64,000 bases of DNA from positions 17,013-81,012 of IMG/VR virus record IMGVR_UViG_3300022602_000067; one strand, 5' to 3'. A program made the position numbers and the translations under genes. Origin of the DNA: a virus. The first letter of the stretch is position 1, and every line of letters starts with the position of its first letter. Shown here in pieces: positions 1-7,075 of this stretch. Under the pieces are notes generated by a model, which was given only the letters and a program-made list of their open reading frames with translations, was not told the DNA's origin and did not search any database.

Positions 1-45
1 ACAGTGAATCCTGCCAAATCGGCTAATAGAATGATTCTATTAGGA

Positions 46-53
46 TATAAATA
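46..53 (+). promoter_or_regulatory. T4-type late promoter
   Basis: The octamer TATAAATA is an exact match to the T4 late promoter consensus recognised by the gp55/gp33-modified RNA polymerase. It lies 42 bases before the ATG at 96, giving a short leader. An inverted repeat (AATAGAAT-g-ATTCTATT, 25-41) lies just upstream. Confidence 0.65.
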
Positions 54-95
54 ACTTTGAACTTTTTGCATTGGCAAGGACCTTTAATAGTATTT

Positions 96-470
96 ATGGC
101 AAAATTAAGAGATGATATAGAACAAAATTTACCCTTTATTAGCGTCCTTACCTACGGAGATAATGAATACGTAGGAATCATAATAAATCAGGATCAATTT
201 GTCACTAGTTTCTACGACTTAAATGCTATCAAAACTCAGGAAGAAAAGACAGCATTTTTAGAAATCGGAGAAACTTGGTGGTGGGAAAGCAATCGTCAGT
301 TTCCTATCAATATTTTTTGTAGAGAGCAGATTCAACCATTTCATTATGCTATAAAAACTTTTAATAGCAAAGATACAAGAGTATTGTTAGGTCCTGTTGT
401 AAATCTAATGAATCTCACATTAAAGCGTGTAAAGCGTAAAAGTGTACAGTTAGTCCGTAAGGTTCGCTAA
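96..470 (+). CDS. Small conserved phage protein, function unknown
   Basis: This 124-residue protein is not assigned to a family. I placed the start at the ATG at 96; an in-frame TTG at 57 would add 13 residues but falls directly behind the late promoter. The protein has a mixed alpha/beta-looking body with an aromatic stretch (ETWWWES, near residues 58-64) and a basic C-terminus (KRVKRKSVQLVRKVR) that could contact nucleic acid or phosphate. It is the only + strand gene in the first 23 kb and its 3' end overlaps the convergent DnaE-like gene by 21 bases. The exact late promoter suggests late expression, for example as a virion or maturation factor, but this is inference. Confidence 0.7.
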   Translation: MAKLRDDIEQNLPFISVLTYGDNEYVGIIINQDQFVTSFYDLNAIKTQEEKTAFLEIGETWWWESNRQFPINIFCREQIQPFHYAIKTFNSKDTRVLLGPVVNLMNLTLKRVKRKSVQLVRKVR

Positions 471-1022
471 TTGCTCGCAGATTAGATTCATTTGAACTAC
501 TATCACATGTGCATACGCAATAGCATGTGCTTTCTTAAAATAGTAGTCTTCATTCTCCGGTTTCATCCAAACTTCCGTCATCACCGTAGTCCAATCTTTC
601 CCAATCAGATAGCGTTTCGCGGGGCGAATCATAGCCAAAACTGCGGCTAATTGTTCTATCGAGGTAGGCTTCATTTGCCTCAATATAGAACCATGCCCGT
701 TCACGTGAAATAAGTTGTTGACGAAGTCGTCTTCTAATAATAGATCCCATAGGGGTTCGGTCTCCAATAATTTTTTCAAATGTTCTTTATTTCTAACACC
801 ATCATAGACACTTACATTCAAAAAATCTATCTTAAAATATCCTCTATCTTCTGCTTCTTTATAGTTTAATGTACTTATTCCTGTTATAGGATTATATGGT
901 ATAGAAGTACAATATACACCGGTATTATGTTTCTTATAAGTGTCGTCCAGGCAGGCATCGACGTGTTTTAACACAGCTAGTGCCCTTGTCCTATCAGCGA
1001 AATCTATATCGATATCTGGCAT
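450..1022 (-). CDS. Miniature DnaE-like (C-family) DNA polymerase palm protein
   Basis: The 190-residue protein aligns by eye with scattered blocks of the bacterial DNA polymerase III alpha subunit. The N-terminus carries PDIDIDF, matching the PDxDxDF motif with two catalytic aspartates (here D3 and D5). A KHNTG block (about 31-35) resembles the DnaE KHAGG segment. GYFKIDFLNV contains D66 at the position of the third catalytic aspartate (KFDFLGL in DnaE). LAMIRPAKR resembles the ALFRPGP block, and FKKAHAIAYA resembles FNKSHSAAYA. The PHP domain, most of the fingers, the thumb/tau-binding region and the beta-clamp binding region are absent, so the protein is about one sixth of DnaE length. The start overlaps the upstream stop (TAATG). 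It is the last gene of the recombination operon. It may be an active minimal polymerase, a regulator or a domesticated remnant; homology seems likely, function unknown. Confidence 0.7.
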   Translation of the reverse strand: MPDIDIDFADRTRALAVLKHVDACLDDTYKKHNTGVYCTSIPYNPITGISTLNYKEAEDRGYFKIDFLNVSVYDGVRNKEHLKKLLETEPLWDLLLEDDFVNNLFHVNGHGSILRQMKPTSIEQLAAVLAMIRPAKRYLIGKDWTTVMTEVWMKPENEDYYFKKAHAIAYAHVIVVQMNLICEQLANLTD

Positions 1023-1717
1023 TATATATTAGACTCTTTAACAACATCTTTGACCAGTGTTACATCATCGGCTAATTTCTTAAACTTTGACACCCAAAAA
1101 GGCGGATCAATAATGGCTTGTATATGTGTCAACTGGTCATCGCTGAATTTTTGTAGCATTGCTTTTCCATTCGTACTGTTCAATATTATCCAAGGACTTA
1201 TTTTACCATCTTTGATATCATAACAGGCACGACTTAGACTCACATATAAGAAATAATGATTCCATTGGGCACTATGTGAGTCTCCCCAATCCATCATCGT
1301 TTGGATTGATCTTTGGAGTGCTGTTTCGACTGTTTCTCGTCTGATGAGGTCGAGGACGTATTGTTCGTAGAGTTCGTCTCTGCACCAGTGATCGAGTTTG
1401 ACACCGCTGGTGACAATATAATTGACAAATCTTTCCGGGTAGAGAGGATTGACATTACTGACAAAACTACCAAACTTAATAAAAGCGTTATAGTAAGGAC
1501 TTTTACAAAAATCTTCATAGGTTTTCTCCTGTTTGCTGTTTGGTTGTGCTTGACGATAAAATTTCTGAAAAGCATCAAACGCTAACAACACATGTTTTTC
1601 ATTTTTTGCCAGTGCCCTACGCTTTTGCTCGCACACATGCACGAACAAAGTCTTTTCCTGCATAAAGCCTTTGTTACAATAATCGCAAGTATAAGGTTGA
1701 CTAACTAATGACATCAT
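1022..1717 (-). CDS. N-terminal zinc-finger phage protein
   Basis: The 231-residue protein begins with a single zinc-finger-like motif: CDYCNKGF followed by VHVC gives C-x2-C-x12-H-x3-C near residues 11-30, a C2H2-type variant with Cys as the last ligand. The rest is a helical, aromatic-rich domain with no motif I recognise. Two tandem ATGs (1717 and 1714) overlap the TGA of the preceding gene, so translation is probably coupled and the exact start is ambiguous by one codon. Its place between a clamp-loader-like gene and the DnaE-like gene suggests a DNA-transaction role. Function is otherwise unknown. Confidence 0.75.
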   Translation of the reverse strand: MMSLVSQPYTCDYCNKGFMQEKTLFVHVCEQKRRALAKNEKHVLLAFDAFQKFYRQAQPNSKQEKTYEDFCKSPYYNAFIKFGSFVSNVNPLYPERFVNYIVTSGVKLDHWCRDELYEQYVLDLIRRETVETALQRSIQTMMDWGDSHSAQWNHYFLYVSLSRACYDIKDGKISPWIILNSTNGKAMLQKFSDDQLTHIQAIIDPPFWVSKFKKLADDVTLVKDVVKESNI

Positions 1718-2196
1718 TTAAGTTTTTTAGCAATAGTGGCTTCGTCCATACCATATTGTCTAGCAAGTTCTTTTATTTCTTTATCAGTTGACATTTCAGC
1801 CAGCATTTCTAATTCGTCCATTTTTCTTGTAGGATATATTTCTTCAAGAAATTTCAATCTTTTGCCCCCAGTGCCTGTTTTCTTCTTATTGCCTATCCAG
1901 TTATGATAGAATGTTTTTTCGCCGTTATAACTGCACATACATAACAATAACCACAATAGTTTAGGATGTTTTTGTATGTCATTCCAATTTTTATTAAAAT
2001 ATTCGTTAACTGTCAAAACAAAATGCTCTTGGATTTCTCTTTTTTGATCCTGCGCACTGCTAATATATCGATTTAAGATAAAAAATTCGCTCTTAAGACT
2101 CTTTTGCTGTGCAGGAGTCATTTCATCCCATGCCGCACGAACATTTAAGTCGACAAAAGCTATCTTTTCTTTTAATTCGATTTTATCGTCACTCAT
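1714..2196 (-). CDS. Possible clamp-loader small subunit (gp62-like)
   Basis: The 160-residue helical protein has the layout expected of the T4 gp62 clamp-loader A subunit family: an N-terminal FFILNRYIS segment, a central VNEYFNKNW helix, a basic GGKRLKFLEE segment and a C-terminal ELARQYGMDEATIAKKL helix similar in style to the gp62 LAKRYQVNTNDAI tail. In T4, gp62 with gp44 loads the gp45 sliding clamp. No gp44 or gp45 gene lies in the window, so context supports only a general replication role. The gene overlaps its upstream neighbour by 8 bases and its downstream neighbour by 4. A TATAAATT element at about 2212-2219 could be a secondary late promoter. The identity is tentative. Confidence 0.5.
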   Translation of the reverse strand: MSDDKIELKEKIAFVDLNVRAAWDEMTPAQQKSLKSEFFILNRYISSAQDQKREIQEHFVLTVNEYFNKNWNDIQKHPKLLWLLLCMCSYNGEKTFYHNWIGNKKKTGTGGKRLKFLEEIYPTRKMDELEMLAEMSTDKEIKELARQYGMDEATIAKKLK

Positions 2197-2482
2197 ATTT
2201 TTCTTTACTTAATTTATAAATCATTATAACACGATCTAGTGCCCGTTGTAAAGTTATATTGGTTTTAGCTTCTCTCCGGATATTACCCCATAGTTGATCT
2301 TCTCTAAGTGAGTCAATTAATGGTCTGCTGTCATTAGTTCTAGGGTCAAAATTAGGATCATCTATTTTATAATCCCACCCTATGGCTTGTCTTGTACTAG
2401 GTTCAGCACCAAATTCTCTAGCATAAGTTATGCCATCGGCCTTCTCGTAGATGTATTGTATACCAGGTTTAAGTTGTCCCAT
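2189..2482 (-). CDS. Small conserved phage protein, function unknown
   Basis: The 97-residue protein begins MGQLKPGIQYIYEKADG and contains a distinctive AIGWDYKIDDPNFDPR segment followed by a helical C-terminal half ending in basic and acidic residues. I recognise no catalytic motif, membrane segment or signal peptide. It starts on the stop codon of the oxygenase gene (TAATG) and overlaps the gp62-like gene by 8 bases, so it is part of the same translationally coupled operon. Similar small proteins are common in environmental T4-like phages in my recollection, but no function is known to me. Confidence 0.75.
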   Translation of the reverse strand: MGQLKPGIQYIYEKADGITYAREFGAEPSTRQAIGWDYKIDDPNFDPRTNDSRPLIDSLREDQLWGNIRREAKTNITLQRALDRVIMIYKLSKEKYE

Positions 2483-3117
2483 TATTCACCTTTAGGTTTT
2501 AATACAGCATCAAATGACAATACTGTTCTCGTGCCCGTTCCCTTCCATGGATAGACCGTATGCGGAATATAACTAGGAAAAACAGTCATTGTACCAGGTT
2601 CGGGATCGTACTTCCATGTGTCAGCCATGATAAATTTGCTGATATCTCTAGTCTGTGGTAATCTAAACAATAACTGCCCATCAGTAGGCAATTTATCATC
2701 TGAATATTGTGGAGCATCAACATATATGTTGCCGCTGATATTGCCACCCGGATGACTGTGCATTTCTTGATATTGACCTTGCTGTTGTTGTATGGTCCAT
2801 ATAGAAGAAACTACAGGTACACAATATTTAAGATCTTCTGCCCCGGATTGTTGTGTAACCATTTCCATATAGGCAATGCATACTTCCTCGATCCATTTAA
2901 TTAACCAAGTAACATCGTGAGGATGTTTATTTTCTAAATTAGGATAGATAGTTACTTTCTGTCCACCACATAAATGACTAGGAGATTCTATTGGATCTAA
3001 ATATCCTGGATTACTGTGCAGATCCTGTGTAAGATTAAAAATTTTACTAAACTGAACAGGCGGCACAAAGTCTGTAAACATTACAACAGGTTGAAAATAT
3101 CCTATCTTTAATTTCAT
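2482..3117 (-). CDS. 2OG-Fe(II) oxygenase (prolyl-hydroxylase-like)
   Basis: The 211-residue protein looks like a putative 2-oxoglutarate/Fe(II)-dependent dioxygenase of the TIGR02466/2OG-FeII_Oxy_5 type common in marine T4-like phages. The double-stranded beta-helix core is recognisable. HSHPGGNISGNIYV (about residues 120-133) supplies the first iron ligand region, and PSYIPHTVYP with GTGTRTVLSFD (about 177-200) supplies the distal His and the Arg that would bind 2-oxoglutarate. Such enzymes hydroxylate amino-acid side chains or nucleic-acid groups; the substrate cannot be told here. The gene overlaps its upstream neighbour by 4 bases (ATGA) and lies in the replication operon, so it is probably expressed before the structural genes. 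Confidence 0.85.
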   Translation of the reverse strand: MKLKIGYFQPVVMFTDFVPPVQFSKIFNLTQDLHSNPGYLDPIESPSHLCGGQKVTIYPNLENKHPHDVTWLIKWIEEVCIAYMEMVTQQSGAEDLKYCVPVVSSIWTIQQQQGQYQEMHSHPGGNISGNIYVDAPQYSDDKLPTDGQLLFRLPQTRDISKFIMADTWKYDPEPGTMTVFPSYIPHTVYPWKGTGTRTVLSFDAVLKPKGE

Positions 3118-3620
3118 AATAATTTATCCAGAATAATTATTTCGCTTTGTCTGCTGATTTCTTTAACAAAATATGCACAATCTGGTTTTCTTCCTCCTCT
3201 AGTAGGGGTTGCTAGTAGTTGTCCATTTTTCATTTTTGGAAAATACCATTTAACATCATTGTAAAAATTAACAATTTTGATAGGCTTAAATTCGACTCTG
3301 AAACTACTTAATGGATTAAAACATAACGCCTCAAATCCCCGGTCATTCAAACTAGTTAAAGGTAACACTTCTATATCAGAACTACTGGTGCTATCTCCCA
3401 CCGCTATGCTCCAATCTATAGGCATTGTTACTTCATTTTCGCCAATTTGTAGAACAATAGCAGGGGCATTAAAACTTTCTAAGAAAATTAATGGCATGAA
3501 AAAGAAGTCGGGTTCTTGTGGATTGCTGTTGTCTAATACCGCAAATCTGGTGTTTTCATCCACTTCCTCGGGTAAATTGTTTAATGAAAATGTTTCGTCA
3601 TCTAATGTTAATATCTGCAT
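3114..3620 (-). CDS. Conserved phage protein, function unknown
   Basis: The 168-residue protein has an acidic N-terminus (DDETFSLNNLPEEVDE), a beta-rich middle and a distinctive C-terminal block with VKWYFPKMKNGQLLATP and GGRKPDCAYFVKEIS. No enzymatic motif or membrane segment is visible. It starts 6 bases after the uvsW stop and overlaps the oxygenase gene by 4 bases, so it is likely co-expressed with UvsW. I cannot assign a function; co-transcription with recombination genes is the only clue. Confidence 0.75.
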   Translation of the reverse strand: MQILTLDDETFSLNNLPEEVDENTRFAVLDNSNPQEPDFFFMPLIFLESFNAPAIVLQIGENEVTMPIDWSIAVGDSTSSSDIEVLPLTSLNDRGFEALCFNPLSSFRVEFKPIKIVNFYNDVKWYFPKMKNGQLLATPTRGGRKPDCAYFVKEISRQSEIIILDKLL

Positions 3621-3626
3621 GATTCC

Positions 3627-5096
3627 TTATTTAGACCAATCCACTTTTTCTAAACTAAATGGATATTTGGCATCCTTGTAAAATTTTTTCCTCGTTGTGA
3701 GGTGACGTTTTGCAAATTTACAAGTCGAAGTTAAATCCCAGATTTGTACAAAGTCCTTATCTTCTGCTTTTCTTATTCCGCGGCCAATGCTTTGGATAAC
3801 ACGGACAAAACTCTTTCCGGGTTCTAGCAATACCAGATTAAAAATCCTAGGGATATTAATGCCCACAGCGGCAACACCATAGGTAGCCACAGTAACCTTA
3901 TTATCATTCGTCGCATGTTCTTTGTATTCCTCTTTACGATCTTTTCCTTTAACTTCGCCTGAAATAAACACTGCGCCTTCGATCATTTCTGTTAATAATT
4001 TGCCTGTGTCAATCCTGTTAACTAGGATTAGTGTGTTGCCTGATTCTGATAAGCCTTTAACGAGTTTACTGATATATGACATCCTGTCTTTGTTTGTGAC
4101 AAGATATTTTAATTCTTCTTGGTATGTCTTAAATTCTGGTAAGTCTATGAGTTGTAGTACGTTAACATGTAGATTACTAAGTATTCCCATCTCTTGTAAT
4201 TCATGTGCTTTGATACCACCTACTACTGGACCAATTGATGCAAAAATAGGCTCCGCTTCAAATGCATCTTTAGGTACAGTTCCAGTTAATCCCCAGCGTA
4301 TAGGAGCATTACACAAATTCTGTGTTAGTAGATTTTTTAGTACCTCTGCTTTAGCCATATGTACTTCGTCGACTATAACTGTACGAACACCATCTAAAAA
4401 TTCTGCTAGTGTAACGGCTATGTCAGCATCCCAGTTCTTGCTTTTCTTATCTAATATGTTTAGACTTTGCCATGTACAGATAGTGTGTGTATGATTAAGC
4501 ATTTTTCTATCACCATAATAAACACCAACATCTAGGCCGACGTTTACAAAATCTTCTTCGGTTTGTGTAACTAGATCCTTATTAGGAACAATTACAATAG
4601 TACGTCCATATTTTTCAGCACAATGACTAAGCGTTGCTGTCATAATAGTCTTTCCAGCACCGGTGGCTACTTCTTGTAATGCCTGTGTGTTGGTAAAAAA
4701 TCTATTAACTACTTCAACCTGATCATCACGTAGTGTTATAGGTTGACCTGCAAATCGATGACCTTCAGGCCATACTTTGCCTTGGTCACTCCAATATGTA
4801 TTAGTTATCGGGGTAAATTCAATTCGACTAGTAGTTCGAAAATCTTCTACTTCATCTACATCTATATCTAAATCGGATAATATACCTAGACACTTTTCTA
4901 ATTGACTCAGGTATCCGTTGCCGCCGAGTCCAAACATCGATACTTTACCGTCCCATCGTCCTAGTTTGTATGCCGGACGATATCTTGCGGTAGGATCTTC
5001 ATATTTGAAGGTGTTGGCTAACTTCTTACGAGCATCGAGCGGTAAGTTTTCAAATTTAATATTAACTTCGTCTTTGATGACTAACTTTACTACCAT
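3627..5096 (-). CDS. uvsW: UvsW-type superfamily 2 DNA/RNA helicase
   Basis: The 489-residue protein matches T4 UvsW in length (about 500) and domain order. An N-terminal double-stranded-DNA-binding region of about 110 residues (with LGRWDGKVSMFG) is followed by two RecA-like helicase domains. Visible motifs are Walker A ATGAGKT (about 142-148), the DEVH motif II (about 243-246), LTGTVP (motif III, about 271-276) and the C-terminal QSIGRGIRKAED (motif VI). In T4 this helicase unwinds R-loops, branch-migrates recombination intermediates and switches origin-dependent to recombination-dependent replication. It overlaps the upstream 399-aa gene by 7 bases, and UvsX and the UvsY candidate lie just beyond. 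Confidence 0.95.
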   Translation of the reverse strand: MVVKLVIKDEVNIKFENLPLDARKKLANTFKYEDPTARYRPAYKLGRWDGKVSMFGLGGNGYLSQLEKCLGILSDLDIDVDEVEDFRTTSRIEFTPITNTYWSDQGKVWPEGHRFAGQPITLRDDQVEVVNRFFTNTQALQEVATGAGKTIMTATLSHCAEKYGRTIVIVPNKDLVTQTEEDFVNVGLDVGVYYGDRKMLNHTHTICTWQSLNILDKKSKNWDADIAVTLAEFLDGVRTVIVDEVHMAKAEVLKNLLTQNLCNAPIRWGLTGTVPKDAFEAEPIFASIGPVVGGIKAHELQEMGILSNLHVNVLQLIDLPEFKTYQEELKYLVTNKDRMSYISKLVKGLSESGNTLILVNRIDTGKLLTEMIEGAVFISGEVKGKDRKEEYKEHATNDNKVTVATYGVAAVGINIPRIFNLVLLEPGKSFVRVIQSIGRGIRKAEDKDFVQIWDLTSTCKFAKRHLTTRKKFYKDAKYPFSLEKVDWSK

Positions 5097-6289
5097 CTGC
5101 CAATTACCTTATCTTCCATCAATGTTTCGCGATCCGACCATTCGATAATCAAATCACATCTGTTAGAGTATACACTAGTTTTACCGTGACGTAAACCCAT
5201 TTTGGTATCTAGAGCAATAACGCTCATAGGTTGCCACGGAGTCCTTAAGAAAAACTTAGGAAGTTTTCCACTCATTACTACTGCTACCTTAGTATTTTTG
5301 TCGAGATTATAATTGTATGATTTATTTGCAATAAATTGATTAAATTGTTTTCCAGACTCGTCGTTGGCTAGTCTGAAATAGACGCCTATATTGTCTGTAA
5401 TTCCATTATTTTCTAATGCGCTAGATAAAATTTTTAGATTCTGATAGTACCTGTCATTTACATAAGTATCAAACACTACTAGTAATGGTAACCTGTGAAG
5501 TTTAACCAATGACGCAATTATTTCATCTAAAGTATGTTTTTCTTTGGATATCCAAAACTTACTTTTTGATCGATTAGCTATATTTTCTGTCAATGTTTCG
5601 CCGGGATTTTTGGCATCCTCTAGTCTATATTGATAACGCACACTACGATCATTTATAATATTATGATCTATACTTGTTTCGATACCAAGGTCATCTGTAA
5701 TAGCTTGATGGAAATTCTTGTAATCAATATTACCGATTAAAAATTGATTTTGTATGTCTATTTCACTCCATGATTTGATAATTTTGTAGTAATTCTTAAT
5801 AGTTTCATCAATTTCAAAATCTAAAGGAGACAACGCTTCATATAGTATTACAATATTTTTTTCGGTTAAATCGGCAGTATTAATTTTGCCTGCCGCAGTG
5901 ATGGATAAGTTTTCTACCTGCTTACTGAGCCCGCTTAATAATTTTCTGTATTCAGAATTGAAGTTAAACTCGATAAAAAGTGAAGCATCTTGATCCGAAT
6001 TTTTTCCAATATAGAATTTCTTTATCTGATCGATTTTCCTAAATTCTCTACTCCATACAGGATCGGCTAATGATTCATCGATAGCAGATGTAAACTCTAA
6101 AATTTTTGAAGAATTTTCTTTTAATATTTTAACAAGGAGCTTACTTTGATTCTCGGTTAAAAAAATGTGATTAATAATCGATGAAGCTAGGCTCCTTAAT
6201 ACTCTGGCATCTCGTGAGGTAATTTGTTCTTCGATGGTAGGAGAAACACTTTGTACTATTGATATTAAAAGATTATCTACTGTGGTCAT
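5090..6289 (-). CDS. Unknown 399-aa protein upstream of uvsW
   Basis: This is the first gene of the operon that runs down to position 450. The protein has an N-terminal helical half with scattered polar stretches and a C-terminal half that looks alpha/beta: LPLLVVFDTYV and TKVAVVMSGKLPKFFLRTPW read as hydrophobic strands with conserved-looking loops, ending in MGLRHGKTSVYSNRCDLII. No Walker A, nuclease or polymerase motif is obvious. The ATG at 6289 has no Shine-Dalgarno sequence and stands only 7 bases after a sigma70-like -10 box, so the mRNA may be nearly leaderless. Position next to UvsW argues for a recombination or repair role, but I cannot name one. Confidence 0.8.
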   Translation of the reverse strand: MTTVDNLLISIVQSVSPTIEEQITSRDARVLRSLASSIINHIFLTENQSKLLVKILKENSSKILEFTSAIDESLADPVWSREFRKIDQIKKFYIGKNSDQDASLFIEFNFNSEYRKLLSGLSKQVENLSITAAGKINTADLTEKNIVILYEALSPLDFEIDETIKNYYKIIKSWSEIDIQNQFLIGNIDYKNFHQAITDDLGIETSIDHNIINDRSVRYQYRLEDAKNPGETLTENIANRSKSKFWISKEKHTLDEIIASLVKLHRLPLLVVFDTYVNDRYYQNLKILSSALENNGITDNIGVYFRLANDESGKQFNQFIANKSYNYNLDKNTKVAVVMSGKLPKFFLRTPWQPMSVIALDTKMGLRHGKTSVYSNRCDLIIEWSDRETLMEDKVIGRW

Positions 6290-6296
6290 ATTAATA

Positions 6297-6325
6297 AGTA
6301 TACGCTAACATTAATCAAAGGTCAA
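6297..6325 (-). promoter_or_regulatory. Sigma70-like promoter of the recombination operon
   Basis: On the minus strand TTGACC (6325-6320) and TATACT (6302-6297) are separated by exactly 17 bases, five of six matches to each host consensus box. The expected start point falls at or next to the ATG at 6289. This is the best host-type promoter I saw, and it would allow early or middle expression of the 450-6289 operon. Confidence 0.6.
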
Positions 6326-6333
6326 CCTTAAAG

Positions 6334-6365
6334 AAAAAAATAGGCCCTATAATATTTAAGGCCTA
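6334..6365 (-). terminator. Rho-independent terminator after the UvsY-like gene
   Basis: On the minus strand a TAGGCC/GGCCTA stem (6365-6360 with 6346-6341) encloses a 13-base AT-rich loop and is followed directly by seven T residues (6340-6334). It separates the uvsX/uvsY-like group from the uvsW operon. Confidence 0.7.
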
Positions 6366-6389
6366 CTTGATATCTTTTGAGCAGATTAG

Positions 6390-6845
6390 TTATAGACTAG
6401 CATCTTCCATTCCTGCAACACGCAGTTTTACAATATTAGTTATTTGCCATTGTTTCTGATCTAATGCTTTAATAATTGCTAACCACTTATTGCGTAGCAA
6501 GGCAAATTCGTTGATAATTTTTTCAAAGTCAACTACATCTGCCTCGCCTTCACAAAACTTTTCGCAATCACGACTGCTTAGAGCACGTTGATAGTTTTCT
6601 AAATATTTACGAAAATGCTGACTTCTAAGTCGGCGCAGTTCGATATTGAGATATTCTAATATAGCTTCGATTTCTTGTAATTGACTAAATCTTTGTTCAA
6701 TTATTCCGGGCATTGCGGCCGCGGCACGTTCAACATTTCCGCTTAATTTACACTCTTTGCGGGCTTCGACAAGCTCGCCTTCGAAATATAATACTGCATC
6801 GGGAATGTTAGAAATATCTTTAGCAATATCGGTATACCACCCCAT
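6390..6845 (-). CDS. UvsY-like recombination mediator (candidate)
   Basis: The 151-residue protein is almost entirely helical and of similar length to T4 UvsY (137 residues). It contains a heptad-like segment (QLQEIEAILEYLNIELRRLRSQ, about 55-76, split here only for description) and ends with LDQKQWQITNIVKLRVAGMED, which resembles in style the C-terminal ALDAIKSRGFAIKHI...AG helix of UvsY. UvsY loads UvsX onto gp32-coated single-stranded DNA. The gene lies between uvsX and uvsW, where such a mediator would fit. The true start is the ATG at 6845, which overlaps the TGA of the preceding gene; a TTG one codon earlier is less likely. Sequence similarity is weak, so the call rests mostly on length, fold and context. 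Confidence 0.45.
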   Translation of the reverse strand: MGWYTDIAKDISNIPDAVLYFEGELVEARKECKLSGNVERAAAAMPGIIEQRFSQLQEIEAILEYLNIELRRLRSQHFRKYLENYQRALSSRDCEKFCEGEADVVDFEKIINEFALLRNKWLAIIKALDQKQWQITNIVKLRVAGMEDASL

Positions 6846-7075
6846 CAAAACTCCAGTTCGTCTACATCGTCATCGTTGTCAGTGTCATCGAGGTAGTATT
6901 CGATAGCATTATCCAAGTTGCTATCTATACCGATGGCGCCTTGCATAACACGGTCACTAGTACCAAAGTCAGCTAATAAATCTACATAGCGTTCAGCTAC
7001 TGTTTCAATAACTTTCTTATCTATATAATCTGCGAATAGTAACCATACGTCACCGATCTGTGTCTCATTCAACAT
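6845..7075 (-). CDS. Small acidic protein between uvsX and the UvsY candidate
   Basis: The 76-residue protein is helical in its first two thirds (DVWLLFADYIDKKVIETVAERYVDLL) and ends in a strongly acidic tail (DDTDNDDDVDELEF). Acidic C-termini often mediate contacts with single-strand binding or recombination proteins, which would fit here, but that is inference. It overlaps the uvsX stop by 11 bases and the next gene by TGATG, so its translation should be coupled to both. I recognise no family. Confidence 0.7.
   Translation of the reverse strand: MLNETQIGDVWLLFADYIDKKVIETVAERYVDLLADFGTSDRVMQGAIGIDSNLDNAIEYYLDDTDNDDDVDELEF

Noticed and set aside
91-97. TATTTAT read as a minus-strand late promoter
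   Set aside because: It overlaps the ATG of the + strand gene and no minus-strand gene starts downstream on that side.
550-750. 66-aa frame inside the DnaE-like gene
   Set aside because: It is another frame of a gene with clear homology blocks, without its own ribosome binding site.
1313-1585. 90-aa + strand frame with a C-terminal hydrophobic segment
   Set aside because: It lies antisense within the zinc-finger protein gene and has no promoter or ribosome binding site.
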